A stretch of 64,000 bases of DNA from Puffinus mauretanicus (lineage: Eukaryota > Chordata > Aves > Procellariiformes > Procellariidae): positions 1 through 64,000 of the forward strand of contig JAJKFH010000107.1 in assembly GCA_023333565.1 (NCBI GenBank). Reading direction: 5' to 3'. Position 1 is the stretch's first letter, and every line of letters starts with the position of its first letter. Shown here in pieces: positions 9,991 to 64,000 of this stretch. Position numbers and translations under genes: made by a program. Under the pieces are notes generated by a model, which searched no databases, had not been told where the DNA came from, and saw only the letters and a program-made list of their open reading frames with translations.

Positions 9991-12959
9991 AGCTGTGGGG
10001 TGGGTTGCGGGGGCAGCTGGTGTCCCCGTGGGCCAGGCACGGAGCGGGGCACCCAGCCAGCCGGCGCCGCGGGGACAAGGGACCCATTCAGGTGGCTGCA
10101 TGCGCCACGGCTGCTTTTGGCTGCTCCGGGCCCTGCGGCGGGTGACTCGGGTCTGGCACCACGCTGCAGGTGCAGCCGGCATGGCCCCCACACCCCCCAC
10201 CCTCCCAGCGCCTTTGTCCCCCCACGGTCCCCTCTGAAATGGGGGTGCAGACTGGGCACAATGGGGACGGTGCTGTCCCGGGGTGGGGATGGAGCCCGGT
10301 GGTTAAATACCGCAGCCGCGTGCTCAAAAATGCCACCTCTAATTCCTGGCTTGAAATTGGTTGCAGACGATGCCAGGCTGGAGGGGGCCTGGCCCGGCAA
10401 GTTGGAGGCTGGGGAGAGCCCGCCGGACCCTGTGGAAAGCTCGGTGCTGGGTGCCCCCAGACCCGGCTGCCTTCCGCGGTGCGGGCAGGGAGGGCAGTGG
10501 GTGCTGGGCCCGGCCGAGAGGCGCGTTGGGGACAAACTGCTTGAGCCAGCTCCCAGCTTGCAAGCCCCAAGAGCTGGGGGTGAAAAAGGGTGACCGAGGT
10601 GGGAGGCAGTTGCGGGGACCTCCCACGGGACCTGATTTGGCCTCCCCGTCCCCGTGTGGGGTCACGGCTGTGCCAGGGGCTGGGGCAGGGTGGGGGGTCC
10701 CCGCACGGATCCCGGGAGCTCCCAGCAGCGTGGCATTTGCTAACGCACGGCGCTGAGTGGTTCAAGCTCCAGCAGCACCTAAAAGGAGGAAACTGGGGTT
10801 GGTTTTCCCTGGCAAAGCAGAGCTCTGACAGAAACCTCCCAGGGCAGGGCGGGAGGCAGCCGGGATGGCATTCCCCAGCTCCAGGCTGTGCCAGGGGTGG
10901 GTTCGGCAGCTCAGCAGCCCCTGAGCAAACCCTGGTCCAGCTCCATGATGCCCGGTCGGCCTCAGCTGTGCCAGTACCCGGGCAGACCTGGGTTTTCCAG
11001 GAACAACTGAGCGGTGGGTGTGACCGGGTGCACGCACGCACCCGGGACATACCTGGTCCCCAGATTTCGGGGTCCGCACGTGCTGGAGAGTCCTGGGCTC
11101 AGAGTGGAGGCGAGAGCCACCATTTTGTGCCTGCATGTTGCCCTCTGCAGCGAGAGAAACCCCCTTGGGGTTTTAACTCCAGCTCAGCCGGGTTTGGGCT
11201 TTCCCAGGATACCCGGCCGTGCCGCCGCTCGCCCACGGGTTAATCTCCCACCCGTGCAGGGCAGCAGCCCCGGGGGTGGCCGGCCACCCTTGCCCCCGTG
11301 TCCCGCCGCAGCCTGGCTCCTGGCCGGGCCCTGGTGCTGCCGCACGATGACTCACCGGCACACAGGCAAGCCCACGTGGCCGGTGGCAGCCCACGAGCAC
11401 GGAGCCAGGGCACGGCTCTGATTCAGAGGCGTCTTCCTTCGGCTGCCCAGCGCGGAGGTGCGGAGCCCACAAGAGGTTGATTGGAGCAGGGGAAATTTCC
11501 CTCCTCCCCCGTCCTCCCAGTGCCCAGCCCAACCTGGCGGTGATCCCCTGCGGGAGCAGGATCCCGGGGCCGCGGGACAGAGCCCTTAATCCCGGGAGCG
11601 CGGATCTGCCCTAAGGCAGAGGAAAGGGGAAAGCTTGGTGGGGTTGCTGCAGCCTGAGGGGACGGGACCGGGAGGATGGCTGGGACACAGGGCTCACTTG
11701 CAGCCAGGGCGGTGCATGGGGAAGGGCAGCAGGACAGGACGGGCTCAGCAATGCCCCGGTGCATGCACGGAACATGGTGTTTGCTACATGGAGGGGAGAG
11801 CTAGGAGGGGGTTGTGTCCCATCACGTCCTGGCCAGCTGGCTCCCGATGGGGGACCTCCTGACGCACCCAGCCACGCTGGAGATGTGATCGGTTTGGGCT
11901 TGTTCCAGTGGAAACATCCCTGGTAACTTCGGTGGGGTTTGGGTCTGGCCCGGGGGGGGCTGAGCAGAGATGGCGATTTGGCCGACACCGGCTGTGCCTG
12001 GTGCGGCAGCAGGCTGACAGTCCCCCTGGCTTTTTCCATCTTGTTCCCCAGTGAATTTGGGGCTCTGGTTCCTGATGTACAGCGCTCCCATCCCTGGGCG
12101 AGGGTGGCTCCAGCAGTGGCTGCCACCTCTCAGTGGGAAGAAAAGCCCCCAAACTGGGCTCAAACAGACCAGTTTCCAGGACCTGACTGGGAACATTCAT
12201 GACCAAAAAGAGCTTTATCCCACCTAGACTTTTGCCAGCACAAGCGCAGCCGCGGCACCTCTCGCCCGCCCTGGTCCCCGGTGTTAACACCACTTCTGCA
12301 TCCCGAAAGGAAACTGTTGCATCATTTTGTTGTTGTGGCAACTGCAGCCGGAGCATCCCTGGAGAGATTTGGCCCAGGGAGCTGCTGGGACAGATGGAAA
12401 GGATAGATGCTGCACCGTCATGTGGAAGGAAACTCCCTGGCATGATGCAGGATTGACCCCGGGAATTTAAAATGGGGCTTGGAAAATTGCAAGTGGGACA
12501 TTTTGAAAGGAGGAGAAGGGAAGCTCTGCACGGCCGGGTTTGCATTGGTGTTGTCAAATGTCCTGCCTTATTTCACGGGGCCGTCAAAGGGCTAATGGGG
12601 GACTGAGACGTGCAATTCCAGCTGGGGTTAAACAGCTTAACTGTTCCATGAAACGAGCTGTGCAACGGGAGCCATTTGCAGAGCCTGAGTTTTATTGGTC
12701 CTACCACGAAACAGTGAACAGAGCTTGGCCGCGCTCCAGCCTTCAGGGGGAGAGAAGGAAAAACCACGTACCACGAAGGGCACCAGTAACCCCATCCCAG
12801 GGGAGCCTGAATTAGAAATAAACAGAAAGATGTGGGCACCCAGAATGAGGGGAGGCTTTTGCAGGGCTGGGGCATCAGAGCAGGGAGCTGACCCCGTCCC
12901 CTGGGGCTATGGACCACCAGCATCCTGCCCTGCCGTTACGGGGGCAAATGCACAGGGCT

Positions 12960-13090
12960 GCGGTTGGAATATTTAATCCGATGGGAACAGACTTGCCCGC
13001 ATTAACCCGCGTCGTGATCTAACTTGTTATTGTCAACTAAATTGGGTCAATAGTTGAGATGAGACATCACTGAAAAGGCAAGTTTCCAGA
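12960..13090. promoter_or_regulatory. Candidate enhancer island
   Basis: An AT-richer patch within GC-rich DNA. It contains AATATTTAATCC, GTTATTGTCAACTAAATTGG and GGGTCAATAGTTGAG, a clustering of potential homeodomain, forkhead-like and nuclear-receptor half-site motifs. This is composition and motif inference only; conservation across birds would be needed to call it an enhancer. Confidence 0.2.
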
Positions 13091-14269
13091 GCAGCCGACG
13101 TGCACCTTGAGCCCCCGCGTCCGCCCCGACCCCCAGCCCACGGCCAAGCACTCGCCCTGCCAGCGCCATGTCGGCCGTGAGGGTTGATGCACCCGTGAGC
13201 GCGGCAGCGTGCCGCTGCGGGGAGCCCATCCCCCAGCCCTGAGGGGAATAACACCAGCATGGGAATGAGCTCAGGAGGTGCCTTTGCACGTGGCTTGTGC
13301 AGGGCGCGCTTGGAGCATCGCTTGTGCAAGACCCCCTTGGTGCGTTAATGCCCTCCCTGTGTCCCCCCACGCCCGCAGGAGCCGGGACCCCCGTTCTGCT
13401 CACTGCCTGCCCCCCGGGGGGGTCCCAGGCTGCTGCGCGGGAGCAGAGGTGGGACGCGGGAGTGATGGAGCAGAAGGGGCTACTGGCCGCTGCCCGAGTG
13501 CCTCCGCAGGGCCGGGCAGCAGCCGCACGCTGTACCTGGCGCCTGCCAGGGAAACCTCCCTTCTCCAGCGCCCCAGAAGCACAGCCGTGTGCGGGGAGCC
13601 ATGCAGCGCTTCCCCATTCCTCCTTCAGTCAAACCTGGTTTACCTGGTGGTGGCAAAAAAAAAATCAGCTCTGAATCACGCCGGCACGGAGGTGGGAGTT
13701 GCAGCCAGCGGGGTATGCAGCAGGGCCAGCAAACCCAGGGAGGAGACAGGCACCTCTCTGCCCACAAACCTCCGCACCAGCAAAATCCAACAGCTGCCGA
13801 TTTCGAGGCCGGACTTGTGACTCTGGAGCAGGCGATGCTGCAGGTCACTGCCTGATGGCCCTGAAAAATCATTAGCCCGTGGAGCCCCGGCAGCACCCGG
13901 CGGGTCCTGCTGCAGTGGAGAGTCCAGCTGCGGGTAAGCACGGGGGCAAGGAGGCAAAGACGACCCAAAAAAGCAAAATTTCAGAGCTGTCGGAGGGGGC
14001 AGAGCGGCTCCCACCTCTCGGGGGGCTGCTCCCATCTCTTGGGGGCCCCTTCAGCTCACTGAACCGGCAGAAAACAAGCCATTGCCCTTGCTCTCTTCCC
14101 CTCCTGGATGGAAAACTCAGAGAAATCAGTGAAAAAAGGATCTCCTGGTTAGGGCAGGCGTTTCAAAAATGACTTGCACTCCGCTACCTGTCAGAAGACA
14201 TCAGTGCTGGCGCTGAAGCACTGCACGGCAGCCAGATGGCCGGGCACGGGCTGGGTCTGTCCGGGAAAC

Positions 14270-14620
14270 CCTTGTAGCTTCCATTACTCTTTATTAGCCG
14301 CCCAGGAGCCTGCTTGGGCCACACAAGGACTTCAACGACGAACTGATTAAAGACCAACCTAACAAACTCAAAGAGAATTCTTTAAACGGAGCCTGCTGTG
14401 CCTCGGAGAACTCCTGCCATGTCTATTTATTTAAATTTAATGGAATTTTTGTGGTAAGCTAATTAAATATGAATTGATTATTTAAGAGGCAGTCAGAGCA
14501 GTTTAAGCACTGCTGACTTGATGATTTTAGTGTTTTCTTTAGAAAAGCGTTCCTAGTTATGTAGCTTTCTGCACATACGGACATTTAAGGGGGAAAAAAA
14601 GGATACAAAGAGAAGAGCGG
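14270..14620. promoter_or_regulatory. Candidate conserved AT-rich element
   Basis: A sharply bounded AT-rich island in otherwise GC-rich DNA, with TTTATTTAAATTTAATGG, GCTAATTAAATATGAATTG and GATTATTTAAGAGG. The repeated TAATTA/ATTTAAAT core is typical of homeodomain-bound enhancers. No open frame of note crosses it. The function is not demonstrated by the sequence. Confidence 0.25.
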
Positions 14621-15179
14621 CCGAGTTTGGACCCGGACTCGAAGGCGTTTCTGGATGAGGGAGCAACCTGCCGTGGGGACAGGAGCAGGGGCATGTCCCA
14701 GGCTGAGCTCTCGTCGCAGGGCTGCGCGCCTACCTCCAGCAAACGGCTGCTCGTCTCAGCTGAAGGCTGTCAAGAAATACGGGTGTTAAATAATGCACAA
14801 AATACCTCGCCAAGAAATATCCCGCTCTGGCACGCGGCTGCTCTGGGATATGTTTCAGGCATGGTGCATCCCCCTGCCCTCCCACGCCGTGCTGTCGGGG
14901 CGATGGGAGCAGGAGCACGACAGCCGCAGGCTGTGACCCCAGCCATGATGCTGGTTTTCAGCACCAATATTGGACATCTCTGAGCATCACCGAGGCGGAG
15001 GGATCGGGATCCCGAAGGACTTTGCGGATTCCCACTGAAGGCGGGTGGCTTTGCCCGGCCCCGGAGCCGCAGTGCAGCGCAGGAGGAGAGCGGATGCGAT
15101 CGCACTGAAGCAGGGGCACCGCGGGCTGGTGCCGAAGCCCGGCTTGGTGGCAGGCAGCCCCCCAACCTCCCCAGCATGT

Positions 15180-15330
15180 CTGTGGCTGACCCACATCCTC
15201 TCCGTCAGGATAAAAGGAAGATGAGATTAATAAGCGGGGGGATAACAGCCAGAAGAGACAGATGGCAAAAGCATCCTGCCACCAGCCGTGTTTACCTATC
15301 TTTGGCTGAGAAAGTGAGAAACCAAGTGGG
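15180..15330. promoter_or_regulatory. Candidate enhancer with GATA, E-box and forkhead-like sites
   Basis: Within about 120 bases there are GGATAAAAGG, GAGATTAATAAGC, GGGATAACAGCC, ACAGATGGC (E-box) and TGTTTACCTATCTTTGG (forkhead TGTTTAC next to a reverse GATA). The density of distinct, well-formed motifs is more than the surrounding GC-rich sequence shows. This is motif inference only. Confidence 0.22.
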
Positions 15331-16480
15331 GGTGTTACCAGCCCCACGCCTGCATCGCAGGGCAGCAGCTCCCAGCACAACTTCCACTCCCAGTTCGACA
15401 GGGAAAGGCTGATTTTCCTTCCAGACGCCGTCTGGCTCCGCTGCACCCAGCTGCAGGTCAGGCTGCGCCGCGGTGCCCGGGCTCGCCGATGCCTGACCAG
15501 GCTGCGGGTGCCTCCTCGGGATGCTCCTGCCCCACAGGGACGCTCAGCCCCGGCAGACACGGGCTAACTGCTGCTCTTCCAGCTCTCAAATGGAAACCAG
15601 CACCTGGCGCGGCCGTCCCCCGGCCCCATCCAGCAGTGGGGTGCGAGTGGAGGCGGGCGGTGAGGGTGTGGGTGCTGCGGTGGCACTGGGTGCGCTTCTC
15701 TTGGGGTCACCTGCCGCCAAGCCGGGGGACAGAGAGCCCCGATGAGCTGGGCGTTACAGCCTGACAATGCACTGGTGTGCCATGGGCTGAAAACCTCTTA
15801 AAAATCACCTGCTGGAAGAAACCGGCTGCTTTCGAGGGTGACAGAGGAGCAAGCGGCTGCAGGGCTCTGAACTGACCTGAGGGTGCAGGTGCTTCACTGG
15901 CGAGAGCTCTGGGTGCACCGACACCGCCTGGCTGGAAACGCTCTTTCACTGGAACAAGGACTTGAGACCAGCTGAAGCTGTCGCGATGCGGCGACGGCAG
16001 CTCCCCTGGTCCTGCTCTGACCTTCGTCATGGACCCTGCGTTTTGGGGACGGGCATTTCTCAGGAGGGATCACGCGTGTGCGCCCCAGAGGACCCCCCGG
16101 GGCTCTGCGGGCAGGCATGTGCCCTGCGAGGCGCCGGCATCTCTGCGGAGGGCGGCCGGGCCATTGGTGGGTGTCGGGGTGCACCGACCCTTCGCCGAGG
16201 TACAAGCGCGGGGTGGAGGTGACCCCCATATCGCCCACCTATGGCTGCGCCTGCCCGTGTTTCCAGCCCTGCAGGGCTTGCAAGCTGTAGCTAATTTGGG
16301 GGAGCTGCATGCAGCATCGGCAGCATTTCCTCCCATCTGAATTTTCTCGTCCCCGCAAGCGGAGGAGCCCCGGGAGCAGGAGCCCCCTCGGTCCCAGCCC
16401 GCCGTGGGGCCGTGTCCCTGCTGCGCGTGGGGACAGTGCTCCGGAGCTCTGCTACAGCAGGAGGGAGCCAGTGCCTGCAG

Positions 16481-16580
16481 CCCAGGGCAGGGTGGCAGGG
16501 CACCCAGATGTCCCCGCACCCCAGGGCAGGGTGGCAGGGCCCCCAGATGTCCCCACACCCTAGGGCACCCGCATGTCCCC
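16481..16580 (+). repeat. 39-bp tandem repeat, about 2.5 copies
   Basis: Copies starting at 16481 and 16520 share CCCAGGGCAGGGTGGCAGGG followed by a C-rich stretch with CAGATGTCCCC. A third, shortened copy starts near 16559 (CTAGGGCACCCGCATGTCCC). The period is 39 bp. Confidence 0.85.
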
Positions 16581-16631
16581 AAATAAGGGAAATTAGCACA
16601 CAAAAGGTCTGATTTTATCACTCAGCTCCCA

Positions 16632-16750
16632 GCCGCAGCTGGGCACCTATAGAGATGCAAAATGATGGCATTCAGCTCCCCAGCTCCCGGCCATCAGGAC
16701 ACTATAGAGATGCACGATGGTGCCACTCAGCTCCCGGCCATCCCCGGGCA
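16632..16750 (+). repeat. 55-bp tandem duplication
   Basis: CTATAGAGATGCA occurs at 16647 and again at 16702, each followed by a diverged GATGGC/GATGGTGCC stretch and CTCAGCTCCC. The period is about 55 bp. Both copies carry CTATAGAGATGCA intact. Confidence 0.75.
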
Positions 16751-17349
16751 GCGTCCCAGGGGCAGCACCGCCGGCTGGGGAGAGGGGCCAGGGGGACGCC
16801 AACCCTCACCCAGGACACTTCCCAGCTCCCTCCATGCCCAGCGCCAGCCAGACAGCCCCAGCCCCAGCACCGGGACCGTGCTGGGGTGCACATAGTCCTA
16901 CTACCAGGTTACACCATGTCGTAAGGCTGTAGTTGCCGGCGCAGCAGCTCCCTGCCCCGCTCTGCGCCCAGGGCAGCACTTACATTTTCCGCGCTTGGCG
17001 TCTGCAGCTGATGGACCCCGTCCACCCGTCCCCATTGGAAGATGCACACACAGGGGTGCTGCCTTAGTGCAAGGTCACGGCTCGGCTTTGCCGCGGGCTC
17101 CCGATCCCCCATCCCAGTAAAACTCCTACTCGGTGATGTGCGGAGCCCCTCGCACCAGCCTGGCGTGCTCGCCCATGTGCAACAGGAAGCCCCGGGCCGC
17201 GTCACCCACATGCGACACACGCGCCTTGCACCGTGACCTTGTGGTGCTGTGCAAAGCTCACACTATCACTTGCCTGCAGACTTTGCACCAGCAGCCATGT
17301 GGCACGTGGGCTCGTTCCATTGTTTTAGTGAACCGTGCACGCATTGTGC

Positions 17350-17885
17350 TGTCACACGGGGTGTCCCAGCCTTGCACGGCCACATGAACACTGCGTGCCA
17401 GCCTTGCACCATCACACAGAGTGCTCCAGCCTTGCACCTTCACACCGGGTGCTCCAGCCTTGCAGAGCCACCCAAACACTGCATACCAGCCTTGCACTGT
17501 GACACGCGGTTCTCGAGCCTTGCACGGCCACATGAATGCTGCGTGCCAGCCTTGCACCTTCACACCGGGTGCTCCAGCCTCGCATGACCACCCATGACAC
17601 GGGGTGCTCCAGCCTTGCACAGCCACATGAATGCTGCGTGTCAGCCTTGCACTGTCCCATGAAGTGCTCCAGCTTTGCACGATCACCTAAATGCTGCGCT
17701 CCAGCCTTGCACGATCACCCATCACACGGGGTGCTCCAGCCTCGCACGCCCCCCTGAGCGCTGCGTGCCAGCCTCGCGCTGTCACACGTGTGTGGCACTG
17801 CAGCCCCGTCCCGTCACCCGTCTGCACCGTGCCAGCCCCGCACCGCTGCCGGACCGCAGCGCTCCAGCCCCGCACGCCCCCCGGG
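17350..17885 (+). repeat. 28/32-bp minisatellite at the DOT1L promoter edge
   Basis: Tandem units begin GTGCCAGCCTTGCACC or GCTCCAGCCTTGCACG. A 28-bp form (ending TTCACACCGGGT) alternates with a 32-bp form (ending CCACATGAATGCTGC), so much of the array has a 60-bp higher-order period; some copies are 35 bp. From about 17790 the units gain CpGs (CCAGCCCCGCAC) and merge into the DOT1L CpG island, so the upstream island edge seems to be derived from the array. Confidence 0.88.
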
Positions 17886-18208
17886 CCCCGCCCCGCCCCG
17901 CGCCCCTGGCCCCCGCCCGCCTCGCGCCCTCCCGCGCCCGGCCCCGGCCCCGAGCGCGCCGCCCGCGGGTGAGGAGCAGGCTCGCGCGCGGGTGCCCCGC
18001 GCCGCCCGGCACGCGCTCCCCCGCTCTTCCCCCCCCACGCCCCCCGCCGGCGCGCGCGCGCGGGGAGGGGGCGCGCGCGGGGAGGGCAGCTGAGGACAGG
18101 GGGAGGGAGCGCGAGGCCGCGCCCGCCTCCGCCCCCCGCGTCTGGCGCGTCGGTCGGGCCCGGCCCGGCCCGGCCCCGGCGCCTCATTGTGCTTCGCCTC
18201 ACGCCGGC

Positions 18209-18221
18209 CCAAGATGGCGGC
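18209..18221 (+). promoter_or_regulatory. DOT1L: YY1-type motif at the DOT1L 5' end
   Basis: CCAAGATGGCGGC matches the canonical YY1 site found just downstream of start sites in CpG-island genes. It lies about 240 bases before the DOT1L ATG in the sense orientation and contains the ATG of a short upstream frame. Confidence 0.6.
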
Positions 18222-18249
18222 GGCGCCGGAGAGCCCCGCGAGCCGCTAA
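18214..18249 (+). promoter_or_regulatory. Upstream ORF 1 in the DOT1L leader (11 codons)
   Basis: The ATG inside the YY1 motif has A at -3 and G at +4. It opens MAAAPESPASR and stops at TAA (18247-18249). If transcription begins upstream of 18214 this is a translated leader frame. If it begins within or after the motif, it is absent from the mRNA. Confidence 0.4.
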
Positions 18250-18411
18250 CGACAATAGAGGGAGGCGAGGGGAGCGGGCGCCCCCGCCGGCACCGGCCTC
18301 CCCTCCCCGCCTCTCCCGCCGCCCCCCGCCCCCCCCGCCGCCGCCGCCGCACCTCGCACACGCCCCCGGCCGGGCCCGGCCGCCACACCCCACCCCGGCC
18401 GGCCCCTCTAG

Positions 18412-63816
<45,405 letters not shown>

Positions 63817-64000
63817 GTAAGTTTCAGTCATTTTCTGTAGAAAACCCAAAGTAATGGAGCAGCCACTATGAGGAATTTAGTCACTTGTTGAAGATGTACA
63901 GAATTGATAGAAAATCAAATTTTTCTTGATAAGCAAGGAATGTGGGTGTGGAGCTAATTGAAGTGAAGCATCATATGCCATCAAGCACTAATACAATCAT
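63817..64000 (+). other. DOT1L: DOT1L intron 12 (start)
   Basis: Begins GTAAGT and runs off the right edge. The next expected exon encodes the EEQEAARRR region. Confidence 0.85.

Larger units (their letters stand above)
9991..17350. other. GC-rich intergenic DNA between AP3D1 and DOT1L, distal part
   Basis: GC-rich sequence without a recognisable coding exon. It has many overlapping open frames on both strands (up to 320 codons at 10088-11050 on the minus strand), none with a family signature, which I treat as compositional. Within it are AT-richer islands that could be regulatory (near 12.2-12.8, 12.96-13.09, 14.27-14.62 and 15.18-15.33 kb) and short tandem duplications at 16481-16580 and 16632-16750. 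I see no RNA gene and no intact mobile element. Confidence 0.5.

Noticed and set aside
9427..10535. Minus-strand frames with HHPNTGHPSP-type peptide repeats
   Set aside because: They are translations of the 22-bp minisatellite; the unit is not a multiple of three and all frames are open.
10088..11050. 320-codon minus-strand open frame in the intergenic region
   Set aside because: GC-rich composition, overlapping frames of similar length on the other strand, no domain or splice evidence, Pro/Arg/Gly-rich translation.

Overview
The window looks like vertebrate nuclear DNA, most likely from a bird. It holds the head-to-head pair AP3D1 (minus strand) and DOT1L (plus strand). The same order and orientation are known from human 19p13.3. 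The bird assignment rests on a truncated LTR at the very start whose end resembles a retroviral LTR I recall from many bird genomes, on an apparent lack of mammalian SINEs, and on intron sizes. It is an inference, not a measurement.

Layout. 1-70 is the LTR stub, beginning with 16 G and probably at a contig edge. 71-4761 is the 5' part of AP3D1 intron 1, with no further AP3D1 exon recognised. 4762-4857 is the first coding exon of AP3D1, encoding 32 residues of the AP-3 delta adaptin N-terminus, inside a CpG island of about 4640-5490. About 5.5-17.8 kb is GC-rich intergenic DNA. It carries a 14-bp G-rich minisatellite (about 7.77-8.39 kb), a small CpG islet with a first-exon-like ATG and splice donor (8.40-8.59 kb), a 22/28-bp minisatellite (8.60-9.99 kb), minor tandem duplications near 16.5-16.75 kb, several AT-richer islands that may be enhancers, and a 28/32-bp minisatellite (about 17.35-17.88 kb) running into the DOT1L CpG island. 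18454-63816 holds the first twelve coding exons of DOT1L, the H3K79 methyltransferase; the gene continues past the right edge.

The twelve DOT1L exons join in frame, all with GT-AG borders, to 335 codons. That is the whole catalytic fold: the SAM-binding residues, the catalytic-site residues N241 and Y312, the acidic-patch loop (R278/R282) and the start of the ubiquitin-contacting helix (L322/F326). Residue numbering matches the human enzyme exactly.

The observations most worth checking are these. Intron 9 stays open in frame for 121 codons after exon 9 and is followed by an AATAAA, which could make a truncated 384-residue isoform. Exons 10 and 12 are length multiples of three and encode the nucleosome acidic-patch loop and the H2B-ubiquitin contact helix. 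Two upstream ORFs in good Kozak context precede the DOT1L start, one of them overlapping it. An orphan CpG islet sits between related minisatellites. No complete novel system was found; nearly all long open frames in the GC-rich intergenic part are compositional.
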